Below are positions 35,682 through 44,992 of a stretch of 64,000 nucleotides of DNA, one piece after another. The stretch's first letter is position 1. Each line of letters opens with the position of its first letter. The DNA is taken from the NCBI RefSeq assembly GCF_014873755.1, contig NZ_JADBEG010000001.1:7600501-7664500 (forward strand), given 5' to 3'. Source of the stretch: Amycolatopsis lexingtonensis (lineage in GTDB: Bacteria > Actinomycetota > Actinomycetes > Mycobacteriales > Pseudonocardiaceae). The position numbers and the translations under genes were made by a program. The notes under the pieces are model-generated. The model was not told the origin of the DNA. It ran no database searches and saw only the letters and a program-made list of their open reading frames with translations.

Positions 35682-36911
35682 ATGTCCCCTGGCACTCGCT
35701 CCTGGGTCGTGCCCCTGGCCTGGACCGCCGTCCTGCTCGACGGGTTCGACCTGGTCGTGCTCGGCACCGTGCTGCCCGTGCTGCTCCGTGACCACGTCTG
35801 GGGCCTGACTCCCGGCACGGCGTCGGTCGTGTCGACGGTCGGGCTGGCCGGGATGATGCTCGGCGGCCTGGCTATCGGCACGATCACCGACGTCATCGGG
35901 CGCCGGAAGTCCCTGATCATCTCCGTGGCGCTGTTCTCCCTCTGCACGCTGCTGTGCGCGTTCGCGCCCTCGACGTTCGTCTTCGGGCTGCTGCGCTTCG
36001 TCGCCGGCCTCGGCCTCGGCGGCTGCCTGCCGACGGCGATCACGCTGGTCACCGAGTACGCGCGCCACGGCAAGGCCGGCAGCGCGACGACCACCGTGAT
36101 GACCGGCTACCACGTCGGCGCGGTGCTGACGGCGCTGCTCGGCATCGTGCTGATCTCGCCGCTGGGCTGGCGCGCGATGTTCGTCGCCGGGGCGATCCCG
36201 GCCGTGGTGCTGATCCCGCTGATGCTGAAGTTCCTGCCGGAGTCCGAGACGTTCCAGCGGGTCCGCGAGACCGAGCGGTCGGCCGGGCACGCCGTCGCCG
36301 GCCTGTTCCGCGGCGGGCTGCTGCGCGCGACGATCGCCTTCTGGGTCACGTCGTTCATGGGGCTGCTGCTGGTGTACGGGCTGAACACGTGGCTGCCGGA
36401 GATCATGCGCCAGGCCGGCTACCCGCTGGGCGCGGCGCTGAGCCTGCTGCTGACGCTGAACGTCGGCGGCATCGTCGGGCTGCTCGTCGCGGGCCGGGTC
36501 GCCGACCGCGTCGGCATCCGCCCGTCGGCCATCGTCTGGTTCTGCGCGGGCGCGGTGTTCCTCGCGCTGCTGAGCGTGAAGCTGCCCGCGGTCGGGCTGT
36601 ACGCGGCGGTGTTCCTGACCGGCTGCTTCGTGTTCAGCGCCCAGGTGCTGGTGTACGCCTACATCGGCCGGATCTACCCGGACGCGATCCGCGCGACCGG
36701 CCTCGGCTGGTCCGCGGGCATCGGCCGCATCGGCGCGATCTCCGGCCCGCTCCTCGGCGGCGCGCTGCTGACGGCCGGGATCGCGTACCCGTGGGGCTTC
36801 TACGCGTTTGCGGGTGTCGGCGCACTGGGCGCGGCGGCCGTGACGGTGGTCCGTCCCGGCCGCCGCTCCCCGGCGACGGAAAGCGCGCCGGACGTCAGCC
36901 GAGTTCCTTGA
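35682..36911 (+). CDS. MFS transporter, aromatic acid:H+ symporter (AAHS) type
   Basis: A 409-residue MFS protein with 12 helices. LLDGFDLVVLGTVLPVLL in helix 1 is the AAHS signature with the essential Asp. DVIGRRKSLII is the loop 2-3 signature, and GRVADRVGIRPS the matching loop in the second half. It is expected to take up an aromatic or related carboxylic acid. ATG 35682 has GGAGG eight bases upstream. No catabolic gene for aromatics is adjacent. The 3' end overlaps the convergent permease by 17 bp. Confidence 0.9.
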   Translation: MSPGTRSWVVPLAWTAVLLDGFDLVVLGTVLPVLLRDHVWGLTPGTASVVSTVGLAGMMLGGLAIGTITDVIGRRKSLIISVALFSLCTLLCAFAPSTFVFGLLRFVAGLGLGGCLPTAITLVTEYARHGKAGSATTTVMTGYHVGAVLTALLGIVLISPLGWRAMFVAGAIPAVVLIPLMLKFLPESETFQRVRETERSAGHAVAGLFRGGLLRATIAFWVTSFMGLLLVYGLNTWLPEIMRQAGYPLGAALSLLLTLNVGGIVGLLVAGRVADRVGIRPSAIVWFCAGAVFLALLSVKLPAVGLYAAVFLTGCFVFSAQVLVYAYIGRIYPDAIRATGLGWSAGIGRIGAISGPLLGGALLTAGIAYPWGFYAFAGVGALGAAAVTVVRPGRRSPATESAPDVSRVP

Positions 36912-38439
36912 GTTCCTGTTCCACGGCGGCGAGCTCGGCGGCCGAGCCCTGGACCTTCGGACCCTTGAACCACTTGCGGGCCGAGAGCACCCACCACAGG
37001 GCCGCGCCGCCGAGCACCACCAGGAACGCGATCGGCGTGTAGTTGAAGGAATCCACCGTCACCGGCGACACCTGCGGCAGCATGAACAGGAAGAAGATCA
37101 GCACCACCCAGATCGTCGCGACGATCCCGATCGGCTTGCCCCACTTGCCGAGCGTCCACGGCCCCGGCTCGAACGAGTCACCGCGCCGGACGCGCAGGAA
37201 CACCGGGATCACGTACGCCACGTACAGGCCGACCACGGCGATCGACGTCACCGCCGCGTAGGCCGTCGCGCTCCAGAGGTACGGCAGGGCCAGGACCAGC
37301 GCGCCGCCCGCGGCGAGCCACACGGCGTTGGTCGGCGTCTGCGTGCGCTTGTTGATCTTGTGCCAGAAGCCGGACCCGGGGATCGCGCCGTCGCGGGCGA
37401 ACGCGTAGATCATCCGCGAGTTCGCCGTCACCGACGCCATGCCGCAGAACAGCTGCGCGCCGATGCAGATCAGCAGCAGGAACTTGCCGGTGACCGCGCC
37501 GGTCGCGTCGATGAAGATCTGCGCGGGCGGGACGCCGGTGGCCGAGCCGACCGCGCCGTCGTAGTCCTGGATCGCGAACGTCAGGCCGATCAGCAGGATC
37601 CAGCCCGCGACGAGCGACACGACGATCGACATGACGATCCCGCGCGGCCCGGCCGTCGCGGCGCTCTTCGTCTCCTCGGTCATGTGCGCCGAGGCGTCGT
37701 ACCCGGTCAGCGTGTACTGGGCCACCAGCAGACCCAGTGCGAACACGTAGAACGCCGAGCCCCAGCCCGTCTGGTTGACGAAGCTGCCGAAGACGAAGGA
37801 CGCGTCCTGGTGCCTGGCCGGCACGAAGATCAGCACGCCGACGATCACCAGCACGCCGAGGAGGTGCCACCACACGCTGACGTTGTTGAGGATCGCGACG
37901 ATCCGGACGCCGAAGGTGTTCAGCAGGCCGTGCACCACGAGGATGATCGCGAGCAGCAGGATCGTGTGCCCCGGCGTCGCGGCGTAGCCCCACTGCAGGT
38001 CGAGGAAGGCGTTGAGGAACAGCGCCGCGCCGAAGTCGATGCCCGCGGTGACGGCGATCTGCCCGATGAGGTTGAACCAGCCGGTGAACCAGGACCACGC
38101 GGGCCCGGACTTGCCCGGCGCCAGCTTCGCCGCCCAGTAGTAGAGGCCGCCCGCGGTCGGGTAGCTGGAGCAGACCTCCGCCATGCCGAGGCCGACCAGG
38201 ATGACGAACACCCCGACCAGCGGCCACCCCCAGATCATCGCGGCCGGGCCGCCGGTCTTCATGCCGAAGCCGTAGAGCGTGAGGCAGCCGGAGAGGATCG
38301 AAATGATCGTGAAGGAGACGGCGAAGTTCGAGAACGCCGACATCGTCCGTTTGAGTTCCTGCGCGTACCCCAGCTGGTGCAGGCGGGCGCTGTCTTCGTC
38401 GGTGTGGTCGGGAGTGGTCTGCTGGTCGGAAACGTCCAT
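36895..38439 (-). CDS. Amino acid permease, APC superfamily (GABA permease-like)
   Basis: A 514-residue permease with 12 helices. The N-terminus LHQLGYAQELKRTMSAFSNF followed by SFTIISILSGCLTLYG is characteristic of the AAT/BAT1-type GABA and choline-like permeases of actinobacteria. ALFLNAF and the ARDGAIPGSGFWHKINKRTQTP loop are conserved. ATG 38439 has GAGGTG upstream. It imports an amino acid or amine; the exact substrate is unknown. Monocistronic. Confidence 0.9.
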   Translation of the reverse strand: MDVSDQQTTPDHTDEDSARLHQLGYAQELKRTMSAFSNFAVSFTIISILSGCLTLYGFGMKTGGPAAMIWGWPLVGVFVILVGLGMAEVCSSYPTAGGLYYWAAKLAPGKSGPAWSWFTGWFNLIGQIAVTAGIDFGAALFLNAFLDLQWGYAATPGHTILLLAIILVVHGLLNTFGVRIVAILNNVSVWWHLLGVLVIVGVLIFVPARHQDASFVFGSFVNQTGWGSAFYVFALGLLVAQYTLTGYDASAHMTEETKSAATAGPRGIVMSIVVSLVAGWILLIGLTFAIQDYDGAVGSATGVPPAQIFIDATGAVTGKFLLLICIGAQLFCGMASVTANSRMIYAFARDGAIPGSGFWHKINKRTQTPTNAVWLAAGGALVLALPYLWSATAYAAVTSIAVVGLYVAYVIPVFLRVRRGDSFEPGPWTLGKWGKPIGIVATIWVVLIFFLFMLPQVSPVTVDSFNYTPIAFLVVLGGAALWWVLSARKWFKGPKVQGSAAELAAVEQELKELG

Positions 38440-38509
38440 CGGGCACCTCTTGAAAGGTATGCGGCCAGACCATTGAATTCGCCGAAGGTAGCCCCGCCAC
38501 CAGGGGGTG

Positions 38510-39463
38510 TCAAGCCTTCGTCAAGAACTCGTCCAGCCGCTTGAGCAGGGGCCCGCCTCCTCGGTGGTCGTTCGAGATCAAGGTGGCCGTGACCCCGGAC
38601 GACGGCGCGTGCGAACTCCAGAACGTGACGCCGGGGTCGCCGCCGTCCAGGTGCACCACGCCGGGCCGTGGCAGCCAGAAGCCGAGCCCGTAGCGGTCGG
38701 CGCGGGGCAGCCGGTCGACCCACCGCCGCGGCACGATCCGGCCGTCGAACAGGGCGGTCCAGAACTTCCGGATGTCCGGTGCGGTGCTGTAGATCCCGCC
38801 GTCGCCGTGGCCCACGACGGGGAGGCTGAACACGTTGGTGCGCCCGTCTTCCAGGTAGCCGGTGGCGGTGCGGGCGGGCAGCGCGTCCGAGCGGAGGAAC
38901 TCCGTGTCGGTCATCCCGGCGGGCTCGGTGACCCGCGTCCACACGAGGTCGGCGAAAGGTATGCCCGCGATCCGTTCGGCGATCAGGCCGAGGACGACGA
39001 AGGCACTGTTGTTGTAGCGGAACTCCGCGCCGGGCGGGGAAACCTGCGGAAAGCCGTCGAGCGCGGCGAGGTAATCGGCCGACGTGGCGAGCAGCGGGTT
39101 CGGCGGCGGGTCCGCTTCCTCGTCGTAGTAGTCGCCGATGCCGGACGTGTGCGTCAGCAGGTGCTCGAGAGTCACGCGCTCGTCGATCAGCGGGAGGTCG
39201 TCGCCGAGGACGTCACGCGCTCTCGTCGACAGCTCGAGGTACCCGTCGGCGATCAGGCTGATGACGACCAGCGCCGTGAACCCCTTGGTACCGCTGGCGA
39301 TCGCGAAGCGCGTGTCGACGGTGTTCTCCACGCCGTACGCGATGTGCGCGTACCCGCGGGCTTCGGCGACGAGCGTCTCCTCGCCGCGGGTCACCAGGAC
39401 CACGCCGGAGAAATCCCTGAGGGGCACCTTCATGGACCAAGCGTCCACGAGGGTGCCCCTCAT
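38510..39463 (-). CDS. Serine hydrolase, beta-lactamase/DD-peptidase-like
   Basis: A class C beta-lactamase-like protein (PF00144). SxxK is seen as ASGTKGF (nucleophile Ser), YxN as YNNSAF, and the third motif region as LDGGDPG near the C-terminus. FSGVVLVTRG is the usual family opening and here lies almost at the N-terminus. There is no signal peptide. Start options are ATG 39463 (317 residues) or ATG 39433 (307). Both lie in or beside a stem-loop palindrome, so the N-terminus looks shortened or replaced by the palindrome. Role unknown: esterase or peptidase. Confidence 0.82.
   Translation of the reverse strand: MRGTLVDAWSMKVPLRDFSGVVLVTRGEETLVAEARGYAHIAYGVENTVDTRFAIASGTKGFTALVVISLIADGYLELSTRARDVLGDDLPLIDERVTLEHLLTHTSGIGDYYDEEADPPPNPLLATSADYLAALDGFPQVSPPGAEFRYNNSAFVVLGLIAERIAGIPFADLVWTRVTEPAGMTDTEFLRSDALPARTATGYLEDGRTNVFSLPVVGHGDGGIYSTAPDIRKFWTALFDGRIVPRRWVDRLPRADRYGLGFWLPRPGVVHLDGGDPGVTFWSSHAPSSGVTATLISNDHRGGGPLLKRLDEFLTKA
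39418..39462. repeat. Stem-loop palindrome at the 5' end of the serine hydrolase gene
   Basis: TGAGGGGCACC (39418-39428) pairs with GGTGCCCCTCA (39452-39462) around a 23-base loop. It overlaps the possible start codons and lies 11 bp downstream of the GDPD stop, so it may terminate that gene and hide the next start. Confidence 0.6.
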
Positions 39464-39473
39464 GACCAGCCGA

Positions 39474-40625
39474 TTACCGGCCGAGGAACGCGTGCAGTGA
39501 CTCGAGCGCGGTGTCCGGCTGGTCGGCGAAGAAGCCGTCGACGCCGGCCTTGAGGAACGCGGCCTCCTCCGTGAAGACGTCACCGTAGGCGTCCGGCTCG
39601 GCCGAGGACCGCAGGTTCGCCGGCAGGAACGGGTTCTCGTTCCGGAACGTGTACGGCTGCACCTTCAGGCCCGCCTGGTGCGCGTCGGCGACGAGCGCGG
39701 TCGGCGTGCCCAGGTTGTCGTTCTTGTCGCGCGGGATGACCTGCGCCTTGTCCGGCCCGAGGTACTTCGCGTACTTCGCGACGTCGCGCAGCCCCTGCGG
39801 CGTGACGAGGTCGGCGTACGTCCGCTTGTCGCCCTTCGCGACGAAGTCCGCCGGAGCGCCGGTGGCCGAGGTCAGCTGCAGCAGCGGCGTCCGGACCTGC
39901 TTGTGCAGCTCGATCAGGTTCGTCACCTCGAACGACTGGATGATCGCCGGCGCGTCCGGCCGGTCCAGGCCGTTGCGCTTGAGGATCGACACCAGCTTCG
40001 GCTCGGTCGGGTTGCCGATCGAGGAGAAGAACGTCGAGTGCTTGACCTCGGGGTAGGTGCCCAGCGTCCGGTGCAGCTCCCGGCCGAGCCGCTTGGTCAG
40101 GTCGAGCACCTCCTGGTAGCTCGCGATCTGGTAGCGGCCGTTGTAGAGCGTGTTGTGCGGCCGGTTCGCCGGGATCCGCTCGACCGCGCGCAGCGTCTTC
40201 AGCTCGGCCAGCGTGAAGTCCTGCGTGAACCAGCCGGTGGTGCTGACGCCGTCGAGCACGACGGTCTTCTTCCGGTTCGCGAACTCCGGGTGCTTGGCGA
40301 CGTCGGTGGTGCCGCCGATCTCCGGCTCGTGCCGGGCGACGAGCTGGCCGTCCTTGGTGGGCACGAGGTCGACGTCGACCCAGTCGACGCCCATCCGGTA
40401 CGCGAGCTCGTAGGAGGCGAGCGTGTGCTCCGGCCGGTACCCGGGCGCGCCGCGGTGTCCGATGATCACGGGGTCATCGTGGCCCCGCCCGTGCGCGGCC
40501 GCATCGGCGGACCCCCCGCTTTTGTCGGACACTGTGGCGGCGTTCGCCGACCCGATCGCGACACCGGTGACGCTCAGCAACGCCAGCCCGGCCAACGCCA
40601 GTACACCCACACGTTTGCGCTTCAT
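39474..40625 (-). CDS. Secreted glycerophosphodiester phosphodiesterase
   Basis: A 383-residue GDPD enzyme with a signal peptide (RVGVLALAGLALLSVTGVAI ending ANA). IIGHRGAPGYRPEHTLASYE holds the catalytic His and the Glu of the metal site; VDWVDVDLVPTKDGQLVARH the Asp pair and second His. It hydrolyses glycerophosphodiesters to glycerol-3-phosphate outside the cell and so scavenges phosphate or glycerol. The family length is normal (GlpQ-like). ATG 40625 has GAGGT eight bases upstream. Confidence 0.95.
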   Translation of the reverse strand: MKRKRVGVLALAGLALLSVTGVAIGSANAATVSDKSGGSADAAAHGRGHDDPVIIGHRGAPGYRPEHTLASYELAYRMGVDWVDVDLVPTKDGQLVARHEPEIGGTTDVAKHPEFANRKKTVVLDGVSTTGWFTQDFTLAELKTLRAVERIPANRPHNTLYNGRYQIASYQEVLDLTKRLGRELHRTLGTYPEVKHSTFFSSIGNPTEPKLVSILKRNGLDRPDAPAIIQSFEVTNLIELHKQVRTPLLQLTSATGAPADFVAKGDKRTYADLVTPQGLRDVAKYAKYLGPDKAQVIPRDKNDNLGTPTALVADAHQAGLKVQPYTFRNENPFLPANLRSSAEPDAYGDVFTEEAAFLKAGVDGFFADQPDTALESLHAFLGR

Positions 40626-40729
40626 CTGGTGACCTCTTTTCACACAGGGTGTGCCCTGACTACCCGCGTCACCTTCGATGCCGCAAGCGTCGTGCGGGGG
40701 TATCCGGGCGAACGCGGCGGTGAACGACG

Positions 40730-40882
40730 CGTGGACTCCTGCTCGCGTGGTTGTGTCGTCGGGGTGGCCACCCCGGCCCGGCGCGCCCCGGAGGTCTTGA
40801 ATGAGTCATTCAGGACCTCCGAAGACCTGAATGACTCATTCAAGACGCCGCTACCCGCCCGAGGCGTGGACTCCTGCTCGCG
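40730..40882. repeat. 18-bp direct repeats flanking a palindrome
   Basis: CGTGGACTCCTGCTCGCG occurs at 40730-40747 and at 40865-40882, 135 bp apart. The palindrome at 40794-40846 lies between. The layout resembles an inserted element with duplicated flanks. Confidence 0.8.
40794..40846. repeat. Perfect 21-bp inverted repeat
   Basis: Arms at 40794-40814 and 40826-40846, starting GTCTTGAATGAGTCATTCAG, with an 11-base loop. Because it lies between divergent genes it cannot be an ordinary terminator for either. Confidence 0.85.
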
Positions 40883-41034
40883 CCGGTGTGGTCCCCGTGC
40901 CCCCTTTCCGGCGGTCGCGTCGATTCAGCGGCACCCGCGGCCACCGCCCGTCACGGACCGCGCGGCCGTCCTCACCCGCCGTGCGCGAGGGCGCGAGGTG
41001 CCCGGCGCGAACCCGGCCGGATACGCTGTGCCGC

Positions 41035-42309
41035 GTGCGCGTACTGGTAATCGGCTCCGGCGCTCGTGAGCACGCCCTCGTCCTCGCGGCTTCCGGCGAC
41101 CCCGCCGTCACGGCGCTGGCCTGCGCCCCCGGCAACGCCGGCACCGCCTCGGTGGCCGAGCAGCTCGGTGTCGAAGCGGCCGACCCGGAGGCGGTGGCCG
41201 CGCTCGCGAAGAGCTGGCAGGCCGACCTCGTCGTGGTCGGGCCGGAGGTCCCGCTCGTCGCCGGCGTCGCCGACGCCGTGCGCAAGGTGGGCATCGCCTG
41301 CTTCGGCCCGTCGGCCGCGGCGGCCCGCATCGAAGGCTCGAAGGCGTTCGCGAAGGACGTCATGGCCGCGGCGAACGTGCCGACCGCGCGCAGCGAGGTG
41401 GTCGACAACCCGGCCCGCCTCGACGCCGCGCTCGCCCGCTTCGGCCCGACCTGGGTGGTCAAGGACGACGGGCTCGCCGCCGGCAAGGGCGTCGTCGTCA
41501 CCACCGACTACGACGTCGCGCGCAAGCACGCGATCATGCTCCTCGACGGCGGCCACCCGGTGCTTCTGGAGTCCTTTTTGGACGGTCCGGAGGCGTCGCT
41601 GTTCTGCTTCGTCGACGGCAACACCGTCGTGCCGCTGCTGCCCGCGCAGGACTTCAAGCGCGTCGGCGATGGCGACGCCGGCCCGAACACCGGCGGCATG
41701 GGTGCGTACGCGCCGCTGCCCTGGGCGCCCGAAAACCTGGTCGACGACCTGGTCGAAAAGGTCGTCCAGCCGGTCGCGGACGAGCTGGTGAACCGCGGCG
41801 CGCCGTTCTCCGGCCTGCTCTACGCCGGGCTCGCGCTGACCTCCGAAGGCCCGCAGGTCATCGAGTTCAACTGCCGCTTCGGCGACCCGGAGACCCAGGT
41901 CGTGCTGGCGCTGCTGCGCACGCCGATCGCCGGGCTGATGCACGCCACCGCCACCGGCAAGCTCGCCGAGCACCCGCCGCTGGAGTGGGCAGGCGGCACC
42001 GCGGTCACCGTCGTGATCGCCGCCGACGGCTACCCGGGCAAGCCGCGCACCGGCGACGTCATCACCGGGGCCGAGCTGGAAGGCGTGCTGCACGCCGGCA
42101 CGCGCCGCCGTGACGACGGCGCCGTCGTCTCCTCCGGCGGCCGCGTGCTGTCGGTCGTCGGCACCGGCAAGACGCTCAAGTCGGCGCGCAAGCACGCGTA
42201 CGAAACCGTGGAGAGGGTGCACCTCGCGGGGTCGCACCACCGCACGGACATCGCGCTGAAGGCGGCGAACGGCGAGGTCGCCGCCCCGGCCGCGAAGCAG
42301 CGCGCCTGA
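41035..42309 (+). CDS. purD: Phosphoribosylamine-glycine ligase
   Basis: GAR synthetase, second step of de novo purine synthesis (phosphoribosylamine + glycine + ATP). 424 residues of the ATP-grasp superfamily. The N-terminal [45 protein letters not shown] and the C-terminal [20 protein letters not shown], then [13 protein letters not shown] are diagnostic. GTG 41035 is chosen because the glycine-rich motif begins 5 residues later; no clear ribosome site is seen. It lies about 8.6 kb from purA. Confidence 0.97.
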   Translation: MRVLVIGSGAREHALVLAASGDPAVTALACAPGNAGTASVAEQLGVEAADPEAVAALAKSWQADLVVVGPEVPLVAGVADAVRKVGIACFGPSAAAARIEGSKAFAKDVMAAANVPTARSEVVDNPARLDAALARFGPTWVVKDDGLAAGKGVVVTTDYDVARKHAIMLLDGGHPVLLESFLDGPEASLFCFVDGNTVVPLLPAQDFKRVGDGDAGPNTGGMGAYAPLPWAPENLVDDLVEKVVQPVADELVNRGAPFSGLLYAGLALTSEGPQVIEFNCRFGDPETQVVLALLRTPIAGLMHATATGKLAEHPPLEWAGGTAVTVVIAADGYPGKPRTGDVITGAELEGVLHAGTRRRDDGAVVSSGGRVLSVVGTGKTLKSARKHAYETVERVHLAGSHHRTDIALKAANGEVAAPAAKQRA

Positions 42310-42433
42310 TTTCACGGATCGGGGGAACCGGCCGGGCGCGATGTTCGTCCAAACTTAGGCTGCCGCCACACCTCCGTTGGTAGCCTCGACGAGGAACCGG
42401 CCGGTCACTGTCCGTATGACGTCAGGGGAGAGC

Positions 42434-42814
42434 ATGTCAGGACCCTCGTACGACCTGAGCCCGGCCGTCCCGGTGGCGCCGGCCGTGGCGGACGTCCTGG
42501 TCCGCCCGGACAAGCTCCTCGACGTCGCCCGGATCGTCGAAGAGCAGGCCAACGCCCTCGAGGACCAGCTGATCACCCGCCTGGACCAGCTGCGGGTCGA
42601 CGCGCCTTCGGCGGACGTGATCAGCACCCAGTCGATCGAAGCGTGGAACTCCCTGATCGCCGACGGCGACCGGTCCTACGCCGGCCAGGTCCGCGAGTAC
42701 GTCGCGGGCCTCAAGCGGCTGGTGTCGCAGCTGCGTGAAGCCGCGAAGGACTACAAGGTCAGCGACGAAGAAAAGGCGGCGGTGTTCGGTGACCGCGGCA
42801 AGCACGGTGCGTAA
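42434..42814 (+). CDS. PE-like/WXG100-like T7SS substrate with YxxxD motif
   Basis: A 126-residue protein predicted to be almost entirely two long helices (residues about 24-55 and 63-105) with a turn between and WNSL at 71-74 near the turn. The C-terminal helix is followed by YKVSD (107-111), which fits the YxxxD/E general T7SS export signal. It has no signal peptide. It is the first gene of a set with a PPE-like protein and EspG, so it is probably the PE-like partner of the PPE protein; this is inference from shape, motif and context. ATG 42434 has AGGGGAG upstream. A hairpin (42357-42364 with 42379-42386) lies in its leader. Confidence 0.7.
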   Translation: MSGPSYDLSPAVPVAPAVADVLVRPDKLLDVARIVEEQANALEDQLITRLDQLRVDAPSADVISTQSIEAWNSLIADGDRSYAGQVREYVAGLKRLVSQLREAAKDYKVSDEEKAAVFGDRGKHGA

Positions 42815-43406
42815 CAGCGCGGTGCTGATCACCGGCGGCGTGCTCGCGACGGCGGCGCTCGCCGGCTGCTCGGCGGACAAGGACGGCACCCCGTACCCGA
42901 TCGAGACGGCCGCCACCGCGGCCTCGCAGAGCGCGAAGGCCGCCCAGCTGCCCCAGCGCCCGGCCGACCTGCCGATGCAGGGCGTCGACCTCTGCGACCT
43001 GTTCCCGCAGGTGCAGCTCGACGCGATGAAGATCAGCAGCACCCCCCGGCAGGCCGACAGCGCGGACGGGCCGGTCTGCGTGCTCGACGCCGACCGCGAA
43101 GAGCCGTTCCACGGCTACCAGGTCGGCGCGGTGACCGCGGACCTCGACGAGTGGATCACCGGGGCCCGGCGCAAGAACAGCATGACCACCGAACCGAAGG
43201 CGATCGCCGGCTACCCGGCGCTGACCAGCTACCGCGCGGCCAGCGACCCGGCCGACTGCACCACGCTCGTCGGCGTCGCGAAGGGCCGGACGCTGACCAT
43301 CCGGACGTTCCCCATCACCCGCGGCAAGCTCACCCAGCCGCAGCTGTGCGACATGTCGGCACACGCCGCCGACCTGGCGCTGCAGACCTTGAAAGCACGC
43401 AACTAG
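42807..43406 (+). CDS. DUF3558-like lipoprotein
   Basis: A 199-residue lipoprotein. After a short basic start (VRNS) comes a hydrophobic segment and lipobox ALAGC. The mature part has four Cys in conserved blocks (DLCDLFP, GPVCVLD, ADCTTLV, PQLCDMS), the layout of DUF3558 family lipoproteins found beside ESX-like genes in Pseudonocardiaceae. GTG 42807 overlaps the previous stop by 8 bp; GTG 42789 is an alternative. It may help secretion or act on the outer face; role not known. Confidence 0.75.
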   Translation: MRNSAVLITGGVLATAALAGCSADKDGTPYPIETAATAASQSAKAAQLPQRPADLPMQGVDLCDLFPQVQLDAMKISSTPRQADSADGPVCVLDADREEPFHGYQVGAVTADLDEWITGARRKNSMTTEPKAIAGYPALTSYRAASDPADCTTLVGVAKGRTLTIRTFPITRGKLTQPQLCDMSAHAADLALQTLKARN

Positions 43407-43415
43407 GGAGGGCGC

Positions 43416-44990
43416 GTGGAATTCTCCGAGCTCGCGGCCGGGATCCAGAACCACCGGTTCGACGGCTGGACCAACACCGCGATCGCCGACCAGATCACGC
43501 GGATCGTCAACGGCGACGGCACCGGCAGCATCGGTACCGCCGTCGACGCGCTGAAGGCCGTCGCGACCGCGCTCGCCCACACCGACCAGACACTGCGCGC
43601 GCAGCTGCTGAAGCTGGGCGTCGAGTGGCAGAGCCAGGCCGGGGGCGCGGCCGGCCAGGTGCTGACCGAGCAGGCCGGGTTCTCCCAGGACGCCACCACG
43701 AAGGTCGCGCACGCCGCGGAAATGGTCTTCGAGCAGGGCGAGTCCTTCAACCGCACCAAGTACAAGCTCCCGGACGCCGAAACGGTCCGGAAGGGCGCGG
43801 GCGGCTACACGCTGACCGACGGGCTGCTGCTGTCCCTCATCGGCTTCGAGACCGACCACGCCCGGCAGGTCGAGGCGGCGAACAACGCCAAGGCGCAGGC
43901 GCAGCAGGCGCTGAACGAGTACGCGCAGGAGAGCGGCACGAACCTGCTCTCGACACAGTCGCTGTCCGACCCCGAGTCGCTGAAGCTGGCCGCGCCGGGG
44001 GTCGCCCCGAGCGTGCTGGACGTCGCCGGCGCTGCGGTCGCAGTGACGCCGGACGGCGGCGTGCGGCCCGCTTCGGACAAGGTCCGGTCGGTGCACGTCG
44101 ACCCGCCGGTGGTGCAGCCGGTCTCGCACCAGGTGCACGCCGACCCGCCGACCCCGGTCTACGGCGTCGCGGCGCAGCAGCCGCCGTCCCGGCCCGCGCC
44201 GCCGTCGCGCCAGACCGGCTCGGTGACCGCGCCCGCCGCGCAGCACACGACACCTTCGTCGACGACGCCGTCCAGCGCGAAGCCGCCGACGTCGACCTCG
44301 CCCGGCCCCGGCTGGGTCAACGCACCGGGCCGCGGCCCGGGCGCCGGCGACTCGACGAAGTTCACCCCGGGCCTGGCCGTCGGCGGCGGGGGCGAGCAGT
44401 TCGTCCCGCCGGGCGCCCCCGGTGCCCTGCCGCCCGGCTCGAGCCCGGCGACGGCCCCGATCAAGTCGCTCGGCGGCGGTGGCACGACCGGCGGCGGCAC
44501 GGGCGGCGTCGACAGCTCGCTCAGCCGCGGCCCCGACGGGCTGCTGGCCAAGGGCCGCACGGTCGGCTCGATGCCGCAGGCCCCGCTCCCGCCGGGCCAG
44601 TACACGGCCGAGCGCGGCTTCGCGGTGAAGCCCGGCGTCTCCCCGGGTGAGATCGGCGCGGGCGCGGCGGCGGTCGGCGCGGGCGCCGCCGGTGGCGCGC
44701 TCAGCGGCGACAAGGAACGCCAGCGGCGGGAGAAGGGCCAGCCGAAGGGCCCGGTGCGGCCGCTGCCGGTCGGCGAGCTGCCCGAGGAGGAAGCCGTCGC
44801 GCTGCGGAAGTCCGAGCAGATCAGCCCGAAGCAGCAGCGCGGCGAGGCGAGGTTCCTGTCCGAGGCGGCCCCGCAGGAGGAGGACGCCGAGCACATCCGC
44901 CGCTTCGGCGTCGACGACCAGGACCTGTTCGCCGACCAGCGGATGGTTTCCCCCGACGTGATCGGCGACCACGGTTCGGACGGTCGCTGA
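43416..44990 (+). CDS. PPE-like protein with Pro/Gly-rich linker
   Basis: A 524-residue protein. Residues 1 to about 180 are helical and resemble a PPE/WXG-type helical bundle, with GVEWQSQAGGAAG (Trp 71) at the expected hairpin position. Residues about 200-420 are rich in Pro, Gly, Ser and Thr with no stable fold. The last 90 residues are charged and conserved-looking (AVALRKSEQISPKQQRGEARF). GTG 43416 has GGGAGG upstream. It lies between the lipoprotein and the EspG-like gene, the arrangement expected for a PE/PPE/EspG complex. Confidence 0.75.
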   Translation: MEFSELAAGIQNHRFDGWTNTAIADQITRIVNGDGTGSIGTAVDALKAVATALAHTDQTLRAQLLKLGVEWQSQAGGAAGQVLTEQAGFSQDATTKVAHAAEMVFEQGESFNRTKYKLPDAETVRKGAGGYTLTDGLLLSLIGFETDHARQVEAANNAKAQAQQALNEYAQESGTNLLSTQSLSDPESLKLAAPGVAPSVLDVAGAAVAVTPDGGVRPASDKVRSVHVDPPVVQPVSHQVHADPPTPVYGVAAQQPPSRPAPPSRQTGSVTAPAAQHTTPSSTTPSSAKPPTSTSPGPGWVNAPGRGPGAGDSTKFTPGLAVGGGGEQFVPPGAPGALPPGSSPATAPIKSLGGGGTTGGGTGGVDSSLSRGPDGLLAKGRTVGSMPQAPLPPGQYTAERGFAVKPGVSPGEIGAGAAAVGAGAAGGALSGDKERQRREKGQPKGPVRPLPVGELPEEEAVALRKSEQISPKQQRGEARFLSEAAPQEEDAEHIRRFGVDDQDLFADQRMVSPDVIGDHGSDGR

Positions 44991-44992
44991 CC

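Larger units (their letters stand above)
40626..41034. other. 409-bp divergent intergenic region with repeats
   Basis: Separates GDPD (leftward) from purD (rightward). It contains an 18-bp direct repeat pair and a 21-bp-arm palindrome listed separately. The GDPD and purD promoters must flank these. No reading frame is convincing. Confidence 0.6.

Noticed and set aside
38455..38475. Possible third DasR-like site upstream of the amino acid permease
   Set aside because: Only one half (TGGTCT) fits; the second half has mismatches, so it is not better than chance.
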